Part shown: in pieces, positions 16,084 to 23,473 of the stretch
Layout of the letters: every line of letters begins with the position of its first letter
Position numbering within the stretch: position 1 is the stretch's first letter
Source: Sphingomonas desiccabilis
GTDB lineage: Bacteria; Pseudomonadota; Alphaproteobacteria; Sphingomonadales; Sphingomonadaceae
Assembly: GCF_004135605.1 (NCBI RefSeq)
Contig: NZ_SDPT01000001.1
Location: forward strand, 124,001-188,000
Length of the DNA: 64,000 bases
Direction: 5' to 3'
Program-made: the position numbers and the translations under genes
The notes under the pieces: generated by a model
What the model saw: only the letters and a program-made list of their open reading frames with translations
Databases searched by the model: none
Told to the model about the DNA's origin: nothing

Positions 16084-17829
16084 TCAGGCGGCGATGGCGT
16101 AGGGCTTGATCTCGCCGTTGAGGTACAGGTTGCGTGCCTTGGCGCGGCTGAGCTTGCCCGAACTGGTGCGCGGCAGCGTACGCGGCGGCACCAGTTCGAT
16201 GACGCAGTTCATGCCGGTGACGGCGCGGACGCGTTCGCGGATCTCCTCGCGCAGGCGCTGGCGCTCGGCATCGTCCGACGCGCGACACTGCACCAGCACC
16301 GCCGGCGTCTCCTCGCCTCCGGGAGTGGTGATCGCAAAGGCGGCGATGTCACCGGCCTTGAAGCCGGGCAGCTGCTCGACCGCCCATTCGATGTCCTGCG
16401 GCCAGTGGTTGCGGCCGTTGACGATGATCATGTCCTTGGCCCGGCCCACGATATAGACATAGCCGTCCGACATGTAGCCCATGTCGCCGGTGTCGAGCCA
16501 ACCATCGGCCATGCACGCCTCGGTCGCGGCCTCGTCGCGGAAATAGCCGACCATGACCGACGGCCCCTTGCACCAGACCTTGCCGATCGCACGCTCGGGC
16601 AGCGGGGTGCCGTCCTCCTCGCGGATCTCGACGGTCATGTCGCGCACCGGCTTGCCGCAGTTGACGATCGCACGGAAGCGCTGCGGCCGGTCGCCGCGGC
16701 GGTCGCCGCCGGACAGCTCGGTCTCCTCGACCAGCTCGACCTGAATGCCCTCGCCCGGCGGCATGATCGAGACGGCCAGGGTCGCCTCGGCCAGGCCGTA
16801 GCTCGGCAGGAAGGCGGAGGCCTGGAAGCCTGCGTCGCCGAACGCGTCGACGAAGCTCTGCATCACGTCCGGGCGGATCATGTCGGCGCCGTTGCCCGCC
16901 ACGCGCCAGCGCGACAGGTCGAAGCGGTCCGACGCCTTGGTCTGCGACGACATGCGGCGCGCGCAAATGTCGTAGCCGAAGGTCGGCGAGTAGGAGAGGG
17001 TGGTGCCCGTGTTGCGGCTGATGAGGTCGAGCCAGGCAAGCGGGCGCCGCGCAAAGTCCTCGGTCTTGAGATAGTCGGTCGACACCTGGTTCGCGACCGG
17101 CGACAGGAAGCAGCCGACCAGGCCCATGTCGTGGTACCAGGGAAGCCAGGAAACACAGCGGTCGGTGCCGACCAGCTTCATGCCGTGGCTGTGCGCGGCC
17201 AGGTTGTTGAGCAGCGCGTGGTGGGTGATCGCAACGCCATGCGGGAAGCGCGTCGAGCCGCTCGAATATTGCAGATAGGCGATGTCGTCGCCCTTGGCGG
17301 TCGGCAGCTCGGCCTCGGGCGTCTCGCGGGTCGCGAACTCGGACCAGTCGATCCCTTCGACACCAGCGATGCGCGCGGCTTCACCGGCCATCTGCGCGAG
17401 CTCGGGCGGGAAGATCAGCATCTTGGGGTCGCAGCTCGAAAGCTGGACGCGCAACTGCTCGACATAGGCCTCGCGGCCACCGAAGGAGGTGGGCAGCGGC
17501 AGCGGAACCGGCCACGCACCTGCATAGACCACGCCGAAGAACAGGCTCGCGAACTCGGCGCCGGTCTCGGCGACCAGCGCGATGCGGTCCTCTGGGCGAA
17601 CGCCGGCCGCGATCAGGCGGCGCGCCTGGGCCAGCGCGTCTTCGCGGAGCTCGGAATAGGGATAGGCGCGGACCAGCGTACCGCGCGCATCATGGAAGTT
17701 CAGCCCGCGAACACCCGAGGCTGCGTAATCCAGCGCCTCACCCAGCGTATCGAAGTCGGCGAAACGGCGCGGCAGCGTATCGGTCGTGGGCGTGCCGCCC
17801 GGTGCCGTTGCTTCCATATCGGTGCTCAT
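16084..17829 (-). CDS. Fatty-acyl-AMP ligase-like adenylate-forming enzyme
   Basis: A 581-residue AMP-binding enzyme. The phosphate-binding motif is LQYSSGSTRFPHGVAITH, the A5-type motif is FLPSYGLAEATLAVS, and the C-terminal hinge GRAKDMIIVNGRNHWPQDIE is followed by the catalytic lysine region LPRTSSGKLSRAKA. FLPSYGLAEAT and GRNHWPQDIE are typical of fatty-acyl-AMP ligases, which activate fatty acids for transfer to an acyl carrier protein instead of CoA. In sphingomonads such an enzyme could feed lipid synthesis, including sphingolipids. No carrier protein or synthase gene is adjacent. The start is the ATG at 17829 with GGGAGGAC about 12 bases upstream. It is divergent from recX. Confidence 0.85.
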   Translation of the reverse strand: MSTDMEATAPGGTPTTDTLPRRFADFDTLGEALDYAASGVRGLNFHDARGTLVRAYPYSELREDALAQARRLIAAGVRPEDRIALVAETGAEFASLFFGVVYAGAWPVPLPLPTSFGGREAYVEQLRVQLSSCDPKMLIFPPELAQMAGEAARIAGVEGIDWSEFATRETPEAELPTAKGDDIAYLQYSSGSTRFPHGVAITHHALLNNLAAHSHGMKLVGTDRCVSWLPWYHDMGLVGCFLSPVANQVSTDYLKTEDFARRPLAWLDLISRNTGTTLSYSPTFGYDICARRMSSQTKASDRFDLSRWRVAGNGADMIRPDVMQSFVDAFGDAGFQASAFLPSYGLAEATLAVSIMPPGEGIQVELVEETELSGGDRRGDRPQRFRAIVNCGKPVRDMTVEIREEDGTPLPERAIGKVWCKGPSVMVGYFRDEAATEACMADGWLDTGDMGYMSDGYVYIVGRAKDMIIVNGRNHWPQDIEWAVEQLPGFKAGDIAAFAITTPGGEETPAVLVQCRASDDAERQRLREEIRERVRAVTGMNCVIELVPPRTLPRTSSGKLSRAKARNLYLNGEIKPYAIAA

Positions 17830-17947
17830 CGTCAAAAAGCGTCCTCCCTGCGGCGACGGCCCGCCATCCAGCGCGCAAACGCGCGACGGCCTGACGTCAC
17901 GGCAATCCCGTTCAAAATCACTGCCCAGTGTGGCACAAACATGGCGC

Positions 17948-18529
17948 ATGTCCTACGCTCGCCGCCCCACCGCCTCGCCTAAGCCGCTCGACGCGGCAGC
18001 GCTCGAGCGGTTGGCGTTGCGCTATGTCGAGCGGTACGCGACGACCCGCGCACGGCTGCGCCAGTATCTCGCCCGTAAGCTGCGCGAGCGCGGCTGGGAA
18101 GGTCCAGAAGCGCCTCCGGTCGATTCGTTGGCGGAACGCATGGCCGAGTTGCGCTACGTCGACGACCGGGTCTTCGCGGAGAACAAGGCTGCCGCAATGG
18201 GACGGCGGGGGCTGGGTTCGCGGCGGGTCGAGGAAGCGCTCCGCCACGCGGGCGTCGAGGCGGACGACATCGAGGAGGTTGCCGCGACCAGCGCCGACGA
18301 GGCGGTCGAAAACGCGCTTCGATTTGCCAAGCGTCGGAAAATGGGACCGTTTTCGACATCCCCTGCTGAGCAGGACCTTGCGCGAAAGCAGGTGGCGGCG
18401 ATGGTTCGGGCCGGCCACGCGCCGGCGATCGCTTGGCGGATCGTACGCTTGAAGCCCGGAGAGGACACGGGATTTCTTCTGGACCAGGAAAACCGAAACA
18501 AAACGTCGCCATCGGCCTGGGAGCTGTGA
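17948..18529 (+). CDS. recX: Regulatory protein RecX family
   Basis: A 193-residue basic helical protein matching RecX, which modulates RecA filaments. Family features are AALERLALRYVERYATTRARLRQYL, the helix pair around AERMAELRYVDDRVFAENKA and LGSRRVEEALRHAGVEADDI. The length is typical. The ATG at 17948 is chosen; a longer reading would run into the control region shared with the acyl-AMP ligase gene. recA is not in the window. Confidence 0.85.
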   Translation: MSYARRPTASPKPLDAAALERLALRYVERYATTRARLRQYLARKLRERGWEGPEAPPVDSLAERMAELRYVDDRVFAENKAAAMGRRGLGSRRVEEALRHAGVEADDIEEVAATSADEAVENALRFAKRRKMGPFSTSPAEQDLARKQVAAMVRAGHAPAIAWRIVRLKPGEDTGFLLDQENRNKTSPSAWEL

Positions 18530-18558
18530 TAGGCCTTCGGGCCGGGGGAATGATATCG

Positions 18559-19149
18559 ATGCGTGCGGAACCGCAGCGCGCACCGCTCGACCGCGAAGGC
18601 GAGGCGCGCGAAGATCAAGAGAGGGGAGCCGGCGTCGCCGATGCGGCCGTTGCCGTGTCCGGCGTCGTAAAATGGTTCGACGTGACACGGGGCTTCGGCT
18701 TCATCGTCGCGGACGATCCGGAACATGGGGACGTGCTGGTGCACTTCTCCGTGCTTCAGCCGCACGGGAGGCGTACCTTGCCTGAGGGCGCGCGGGTCGA
18801 GTGCCTGGCCGCATGGCGGCAGCGCGGCATGCAGGCACGCGAAGTGCTTTCGATCGATCTGTCCCAAGCCGTGGAGGAACAGCGGCCGCGCGCCAGCGGG
18901 CGAAGCGAGCGCACCGACCTGATCGCCTCGGCCGGAGCGTTCGAGCCGGTCTCCGTCAAGTGGTTCAACCGGCTCAAGGGTTATGGCTTCCTGTTGCGTG
19001 CGACCGACGGCGCGGACGTGTTTGTCCATATGGAAACCCTGCGTCGCGGTGGTATCGAGGAACTCGAGCCGGACCAGCCGATGCGTGCGCGGGTGGTGGA
19101 GGGCGAGCGCGGGTTGCTCGCCGTGGTCGTCGAGAGGGCAGAGGCGTGA
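18559..19149 (+). CDS. Double cold-shock-domain protein
   Basis: A 196-residue protein with two CSD folds. The first has GVVKWFDVTRGFGFIVADD (about residues 32-50) and VLVHFSVLQ; the second has VSVKWFNRLKGYGFLLR (about 133-149) and VFVHMETL. The RNP1 and RNP2 aromatic residues are kept in both, so both can probably bind single-stranded nucleic acid. Two-domain CSD proteins are typical of alphaproteobacteria. The ATG at 18559 is preferred over 18550 because GGGGGA lies 9 bases before it. Its TGA overlaps the GTG of the DUF192 gene. Confidence 0.9.
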   Translation: MRAEPQRAPLDREGEAREDQERGAGVADAAVAVSGVVKWFDVTRGFGFIVADDPEHGDVLVHFSVLQPHGRRTLPEGARVECLAAWRQRGMQAREVLSIDLSQAVEEQRPRASGRSERTDLIASAGAFEPVSVKWFNRLKGYGFLLRATDGADVFVHMETLRRGGIEELEPDQPMRARVVEGERGLLAVVVERAEA

Positions 19150-19646
19150 TCAACAAGGGTGTACGGGCGGCGCTGGTCGCAGCGGCGATGGCGCTGTGCG
19201 GCGCGTGCACGAGCAACGGCAATGAGGCGAGCAACGCGGCCAGCGTGCTGCCGCGAACCGAAGTTCTGATCGAAAGCGCTGGCGGCGCGCACCGGTTCGA
19301 GGTGGAGGTCGCCCGTACCGCCAAGGAGCAGGCCGACGGCCTGATGTACCGTACGAACATCCCGCAGGACGGGGGCATGCTCTTCGCACCCTATCCGGCC
19401 GGCGGCGGCGCGCCGCGCGCGGCCAGCTTCTGGATGAAGAACACGCCTTCGCCGCTCGACATTCTGTTCATCCGCCCCGACGGCACGGTGGCGACGCTTG
19501 CCGAGAACACCATTCCCTTTTCCGAAGCGCCGGTCTCGTCGCGCGAGCCGGTCAGCGCGGTGCTGGAGATCCGCGGCGGTCGTGCCGCCGAACTCGGCAT
19601 CGCCGAGGGCGACAAGGTGCGGTGGAAGGACCTGGGCGCCAAGTAG
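19146..19646 (+). CDS. DUF192 family secreted protein or lipoprotein
   Basis: A 166-residue protein with a GTG start overlapping the upstream stop (GTGA). Its signal peptide ends near ALCGACTS, a weak lipobox. The DUF192 domain follows, with KEQADGLMYRTNIPQDGGMLF, SFWMKNTPSPLDILFI, a central VATLAENTIPFSE and C-terminal VLEIRGGRAAELGIAEGDKV. The function of this widespread periplasmic domain is unknown. The coupling to the cold-shock gene suggests joint expression. Confidence 0.9.
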   Translation: MINKGVRAALVAAAMALCGACTSNGNEASNAASVLPRTEVLIESAGGAHRFEVEVARTAKEQADGLMYRTNIPQDGGMLFAPYPAGGGAPRAASFWMKNTPSPLDILFIRPDGTVATLAENTIPFSEAPVSSREPVSAVLEIRGGRAAELGIAEGDKVRWKDLGAK

Positions 19647-19726
19647 AGGCGGCGGATCGCGGGTTTCGCCGGCCGGAACGTCGAAGCTGGTTGCTGGCAG
19701 GCGCGGGCAGGGGTAAGCGGCAGCGC

Positions 19727-20119
19727 ATGGGCATGCTCAAATCGATCTTCACCTGGTGGGAAGGCGCCACCATCGGCACCACGCTTGCACTGCGCGGCAG
19801 GAACAAGGTGGGCACCGATTCGCTCGGCAACGTCTACTATGAGGGCGGCGCCGACACGAACGGGCAGCCGCGCCGCTGGGTGATCTACGCGGGCAACAAC
19901 GACGCGAGCCTCGTGCCGCCCGAGTGGTTCAGCTGGCTGCACCACCAGATCGACGGGCTGCCGAGCGAGGCGCTCCCGCCGGTCCGTACCTGGGAAAAGC
20001 CGCCGGAAGGCAATCACACCGGCACCCCGCTTGCGTGGCGGCCGCCGGGCGCCCTGGACCAGGGCGGTCAGCGCATTCGCGCTACGGGTGATTACGAGGC
20101 GTGGAGCCCCGACGCGTGA
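19727..20119 (+). CDS. NADH:ubiquinone oxidoreductase subunit NDUFA12 family
   Basis: A 130-residue protein homologous to the mitochondrial complex I accessory subunit NDUFA12 (B17.2), found in alphaproteobacteria. Visible features are LRGRNKVGTDSLGNVYYEG, RRWVIYAGNNDASLVPPEWF and WLHHQIDGLP, close to the family consensus. It acts at the peripheral arm of complex I. The start is the ATG at 19727; another ATG two codons later is possible. It ends 4 bases inside the DUF2155 start region (GTG at 20116), consistent with coupling. Confidence 0.93.
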   Translation: MGMLKSIFTWWEGATIGTTLALRGRNKVGTDSLGNVYYEGGADTNGQPRRWVIYAGNNDASLVPPEWFSWLHHQIDGLPSEALPPVRTWEKPPEGNHTGTPLAWRPPGALDQGGQRIRATGDYEAWSPDA

Positions 20120-20778
20120 ATCGCCGCCTGGCCCTGATCGGGCTGGTACTGGCGGTGCTGGTCGCGGTCGGAGCTTGGCTTTACCTGCGCCCGGGTGCTG
20201 AACGGGCCGACGGAGCTCCCGATCCAGCAGCGGTGGCGTTCGACGCCGGCGATGGCGCGGCGCCCACAGGGGACGTCGTGAGCGTGGCGAGCGGCGACGC
20301 GGTCGCGGTGCCCGGCGCCACGCCGATGGCCGAGCGGGTCGCGGTGATCGGCTTCCTGAACAAGCGCAACGGGGAGACCCGCGAGCTGACGATGAAGCCG
20401 GGCGAGGCGCGACGGATCGGCGATGCCGTGGTCCGTCTGCGTGCCTGCGAGCACACGGCGCCCTGGGAGCAGGAGCAATATACCGGCGCCTTCGTGCAGC
20501 TCGACGTCCGGGGTGCCGACGGGCGCTGGCGGCGCACCTTCTCGGGCTGGCTGTTCAAGGAGCGGCCGGCGCTGAACGTGGTGCAGCACCCGATCTACGA
20601 CGTGTGGCCCAAGAGCTGCACGATGCGCTTTCCTGAAAGCGGGCCGGAGACGGTGTCCGCGCCGAGCACGGGTGGCGGCGGGTCGAGCGCGAAGAAGTCG
20701 GGCGGCGATGCGGCGGGCCCTGCACCGGCGGAACCTGCGGCGTCCGAGCCGAGTGCTGCGGCTAACAGCACCGAGTAA
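20116..20778 (+). CDS. DUF2155 domain-containing membrane-anchored protein
   Basis: A 220-residue protein with an N-terminal membrane anchor (NRRLALIGLVLAVLVAVGAW). A DUF2155 domain spans about residues 75-180 (VAVIGFLNKRNGETRELTMK, LRACEHTAPWEQEQYTGAFV, FSGWLFKERPALNVVQHPIY, DVWPKSC), and a low-complexity Gly/Ala/Ser tail closes the protein. This gene commonly follows the NDUFA12 homologue in alphaproteobacteria; the role is unknown. The GTG at 20116 overlaps the end of the previous gene. Its last 184 bases overlap the 3' end of aat on the other strand, and that overlap encodes the low-complexity tail. Confidence 0.85.
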   Translation: MNRRLALIGLVLAVLVAVGAWLYLRPGAERADGAPDPAAVAFDAGDGAAPTGDVVSVASGDAVAVPGATPMAERVAVIGFLNKRNGETRELTMKPGEARRIGDAVVRLRACEHTAPWEQEQYTGAFVQLDVRGADGRWRRTFSGWLFKERPALNVVQHPIYDVWPKSCTMRFPESGPETVSAPSTGGGGSSAKKSGGDAAGPAPAEPAASEPSAAANSTE

Positions 20779-21323
20779 TCCGACCGATCCAACTCCACGA
20801 CGCCCAGGGTCGCGAGGTGGTCGGTCTGGAACTGGCAGTCCAGAAGCGTGAAGCCGCCGACGCGGAGCCGGGCGACGAGCCAGGCGAGCGCGACCTTGGA
20901 TGCGTCGGTGGCGCGGCTGACCATGCTTTCGCCGAAGAAGGCGCGGCCGAGTGCCAGGCCGTAGAGGCCACCGACGAGGCGGTCGCCGTCCCAGCATTCG
21001 ATGGAATGGGCGAAGCCCAGCGCATGGAGGTGCAGGAATACCGCTTCGATGGGGCCGCTGATCCAGGTTTCCGGGCGATCCGGAGCGGATTGCGCGCAGA
21101 GCTGCAGGATTTGGCCGAAAGCCTGGTCGGCGGTGACGCGGAAGCGGTCGGCGGCGAGCGTCTTTCGCAGCGAGCGGGAGCAGTGGAAGCCGTCGAGCGG
21201 CAGGATGCCGCGGCGGCGCGGCTCCACCCAATAGACCGAGTCGGCGTCGCGGCCGTCGGCCATGGGGAAGACGCCCATGGCATAGGCGCGCAGCACCGTC
21301 TGGGGATCGAGGGAGGCGGTCAT
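20595..21323 (-). CDS. aat: Leucyl/phenylalanyl-tRNA--protein transferase
   Basis: A 242-residue enzyme that attaches Leu or Phe from tRNA to proteins with N-terminal Arg or Lys, marking them for ClpS/ClpAP. Conserved parts are YAMGVFPMADGRDADSVYWV, PRRRGILPLDGFHCSRSLRK, GGLYGLALGRAFFGESMVSR and LLDCQFQTDHLATLG. The conserved domain ends near residue 190. The final 50 or so residues are low-complexity or variable and are encoded in the overlap with the convergent DUF2155 gene. Confidence 0.95.
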   Translation of the reverse strand: MTASLDPQTVLRAYAMGVFPMADGRDADSVYWVEPRRRGILPLDGFHCSRSLRKTLAADRFRVTADQAFGQILQLCAQSAPDRPETWISGPIEAVFLHLHALGFAHSIECWDGDRLVGGLYGLALGRAFFGESMVSRATDASKVALAWLVARLRVGGFTLLDCQFQTDHLATLGVVELDRSDYSVLLAAALGSDAAGSAGAGPAASPPDFFALDPPPPVLGADTVSGPLSGKRIVQLLGHTS

Positions 21324-21357
21324 GCCATCAGCCTAGCCGGTCGCGCGCGCATACGAA

Positions 21358-21388
21358 AAGGGCCGGCGGCGCGTGCCACCGGCCCCTT
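21358..21388 (-). terminator. Terminator after the MliC-like lipoprotein gene
   Basis: On the minus strand GGGCCGGTGGC pairs with GCCGCCGGCCC (one G-T pair) around ACGC and is followed by TTTTCG. It lies about 25 bases after the stop at 21412. Confidence 0.8.
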
Positions 21389-21411
21389 CGGGTCGAGTCG
21401 AAAACGGAAGA

Positions 21412-21795
21412 TCAGGCCTTGCAGCTCTGCGCCGGCTTGCCCGGCTGCGTGAGGGTGATCGACTTGGCGTCGCCGGTCAGGCTGTAGCCGTCGGCCTTGA
21501 GCGGGTCGCCGGCCTTTTCGGCCTTGAGCGCGACGGCGGTGCCGCCCTTCTCGGTGCGCAGGTTGGCCAGCTTGTCGCCCGCGAAGAAGTCGACGTAGAC
21601 GAGCGTGTTGTCCTTGCAGCGGAAGGTGCTGGTCGCCTTCACCGCCGGCGGCAGTTCCACCGGAGCGGCATTGGCGAGCTGGGAGGCCATCGGGTCCGGC
21701 GCACGGGCGTCGACGGTCTCGGTCTTCTGTTCGCAGCCCGCGAGAAGAGAAAGCGCGAGGGCCGCAGCGGCAGTGGGGAGCAGGGAGCGTTTCAT
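21412..21795 (-). CDS. Small lipoprotein with MliC-like (lysozyme-inhibitor) C-terminus
   Basis: A 127-residue lipoprotein with signal sequence MKRSLLPTAAAALALSLLAG and lipobox LLAGC. The mature part has a 70-residue domain with FRCKDNTLVYVDFF and a closing Cys (GKPAQSCKA), the pattern of MliC-type inhibitors of C-type lysozyme. That assignment is tentative because the family is very divergent. The ATG at 21795 is chosen for the signal peptide. It is transcribed alone, with a terminator behind it. Confidence 0.7.
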   Translation of the reverse strand: MKRSLLPTAAAALALSLLAGCEQKTETVDARAPDPMASQLANAAPVELPPAVKATSTFRCKDNTLVYVDFFAGDKLANLRTEKGGTAVALKAEKAGDPLKADGYSLTGDAKSITLTQPGKPAQSCKA

Positions 21796-21974
21796 AGCGC
21801 GGGTTGCTTCGCCCATGGGATGCGCCCCGTCAAGCGTAAGGAGATAACAAAACACACGCCTGCTGTGTCGCAGCATTACGCGAAGTGACCCGCCAGACCC
21901 GTAACGACTGGCCCTGTATGGGAGCGGTACCGCCTCCGAGCGGAGGCGGCGCCGCAGTGCGGCAAGTCCCGCCG

Positions 21975-22337
21975 TCAGGCGTTGCTGCTGCCGGTCTGGC
22001 TCCGCATGCTGCCCCGATCCTGGACGAGCGAGGGCGCGGGGCCGGTCGCGGGCCGTAGCGCGTCGCGCTCGCCGGCGGGGACCGGCGCGGTCGGATCGGG
22101 GCGAAACGCCTCCGGCGCGCGATCCCCGGCGCCGGGATGCGGCTTGTCGAGGGCGAGATCGACCGGGACGTGCTCGCCGGTGCCGACGTCGCCTGCGCGG
22201 GCATCGCGCTGCTGGCGCGCGAGCAGCCAGCCGCCGAGCCCGAGCGCCACGCCCAGCAGGCCGATGCCGGCCGTCATCAGCCGGGAGCGGGCGGGAGCGG
22301 CCGCGGTGCGGCGACGAGTAGCGGGGGCTTGGGCCAT
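21975..22337 (-). CDS. Hypothetical single-span membrane protein
   Basis: A 120-residue protein with a basic N-terminus (MAQAPATRRRTAAAPARSRL), one membrane helix (TAGIGLLGVALGLGGWLLA) and a Pro/Asp/Ala-rich outside tail without recognisable domain. The start has an AGGAAGGA ribosome-binding site. A GGAAC-17-GGTT element, resembling the general-stress sigma (EcfG) promoter, lies 35-60 bases upstream. Nothing more can be said about its role. Confidence 0.6.
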   Translation of the reverse strand: MAQAPATRRRTAAAPARSRLMTAGIGLLGVALGLGGWLLARQQRDARAGDVGTGEHVPVDLALDKPHPGAGDRAPEAFRPDPTAPVPAGERDALRPATGPAPSLVQDRGSMRSQTGSSNA

Positions 22338-22371
22338 GAAGATCCTTCCTGAGTTCGGTTCTGCGCGCTCC

Positions 22372-22397
22372 AACCGCCGGGGCGGGAGCGGGGTTCC
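22372..22397 (-). promoter_or_regulatory. EcfG-like general-stress promoter candidate
   Basis: On the minus strand GGAAC (22393-22397) and GGTT (22372-22375) are 17 bases apart. The alphaproteobacterial general-stress consensus is GGAAC-N16/17-CGTT, so there is one mismatch. It sits at the right distance from the gene at 21975-22337. In GC-rich DNA such matches also arise by chance. Confidence 0.4.
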
Positions 22398-22476
22398 GGT
22401 TGGAGCCGGGGCGGGTCGGTCGCCCGGCGCCCCGGCCCCCGCTCTAGCAGGAGCACCGGGGCGTGGGAGCCCGGAT

Positions 22477-22893
22477 TCAGGCGCCGGCGGTGCTGGTGTC
22501 GTCGGCGCCGCCCGTGCCGCGGCGGGCGGGGAGCGTCTTGCTGCCGTTCGCCTCCAGCCCGAGCGCGGTGATGGTGTCCAGCGCGGTCGCGCCCACCACA
22601 AAGGCGACGGCGCCCCAGATCGCGCGGTTGCGCGGGCTCTTGGCCGCCGCGAGGCTAAGCGCGGTCAGGTCCATCGCGTCGCCGACGACCCGGTTCCACA
22701 TGCGCGCGGAATGGGCGGGCGCCTGGAGCAGGCCGACGCCGGCGGCGACTTCGCGCGCGCCGAACGCGCGGACCAGCCCTTCATGGCCGTCCGCATCGAG
22801 GGTGCGGGCGATGCGCCGCGCACCGAGCAGCTCGGCAGCGCCCAGCGCAAGGCTGAACACGCCGAGTCCGAGGCTGAGTTTCCTGGCATCCAT
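22477..22893 (-). CDS. Small hypothetical membrane protein
   Basis: A 138-residue protein with hydrophobic segments at MDARKLSLGLGVFSLALGAA, in the middle (LTALSLAAAKS) and at AIWGAVAFVVGATALDTITA, ending in a Gly/Asp/Thr-rich tail. It resembles a group of small sphingomonad membrane proteins found near stress-related genes; I do not recognise a characterised family. An AAGGAG site precedes the ATG. It lies 52 bases downstream of the DUF3597 gene and is probably co-transcribed with it. Confidence 0.65.
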   Translation of the reverse strand: MDARKLSLGLGVFSLALGAAELLGARRIARTLDADGHEGLVRAFGAREVAAGVGLLQAPAHSARMWNRVVGDAMDLTALSLAAAKSPRNRAIWGAVAFVVGATALDTITALGLEANGSKTLPARRGTGGADDTSTAGA

Positions 22894-22945
22894 GGTCGGT
22901 CTCCTTCGTGGGGGCCGGCTCCTCCGCGAAGGGGAGCCGGCCGGG

Positions 22946-23416
22946 TCAGTCGCGCAGGTCGGCGGGCACCGTGCCGCCGTTCGCCGCGAGCTCGCGCATC
23001 ACCGCCTTGTGCAGCCAGATGTTCATTTCGGCCGAGCCGTCCTTGGCGCCGGTGTAGCCGAGCTCGGTCGCGAGCTCCTTGCGGTTGTCGAGGCTGGGAT
23101 CGAGATCGAGCAGCTTCATGAGATCGACGATCGAGGTGCGCCAGTTGAGGCCGGGGTGCGCGGCCTCGCGCGCCTTCAGCACCGCCTCGACATCGACCGG
23201 CTGGCCGCTCGTCGGCTCGGCCGCGGTGGTCTGGGGCGGGGTGGCGGCGCCGGGCACCGGGTCGGGGATGTGGACGGCGACGGTCTTGCTCTGGGTGACG
23301 GTGCCGTTCTTCGCAGCCGCCGCCTCCGCGCGATCCTTCTGGCCGAAGTAGTTGTCGCCGAAGGGTCCGCCGTCCTTGCCGAAGATGGCCGTCTTGATCT
23401 TGCCGAAAATGCTCAT
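22946..23416 (-). CDS. DUF3597 domain-containing protein
   Basis: A 156-residue protein starting MSIFGKIKTAIFGKDGGPFG with a variable, Ala/Pro-rich middle. Its C-terminal DUF3597 region contains NWRTSIVDLMKLLDLDPSL, RKELATELGYTGAKDGSAEM and NIWLHKAVMRELAANGG. The domain is frequent in sphingomonads and related bacteria and has no established function. Its upstream sequence has a possible EcfG-type promoter, which would fit a stress-related role. Confidence 0.88.
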   Translation of the reverse strand: MSIFGKIKTAIFGKDGGPFGDNYFGQKDRAEAAAAKNGTVTQSKTVAVHIPDPVPGAATPPQTTAAEPTSGQPVDVEAVLKAREAAHPGLNWRTSIVDLMKLLDLDPSLDNRKELATELGYTGAKDGSAEMNIWLHKAVMRELAANGGTVPADLRD

Positions 23417-23448
23417 GCTCTCGTCCCGTGATGAGGTTCGCCTGAGTG

Positions 23449-23473
23449 AACGAGCGGCGGGCGGGCTGGTTCA
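23449..23473 (-). promoter_or_regulatory. Weak EcfG-like promoter candidate before DUF3597 gene
   Basis: TGAAC (23469-23473) and CGTT (23449-23452) on the minus strand are 16 bases apart, matching GGAAC-N16-CGTT except for the first base. The implied start lies about 25-30 bases before the DUF3597 ATG. Confidence 0.3.

Noticed and set aside
15778..17982. 734-codon plus-strand frame covering tRNA-Trp and the acyl-AMP ligase
   Set aside because: It crosses a tRNA gene and lies antisense to a clear enzyme; composition is that of a shadow frame.
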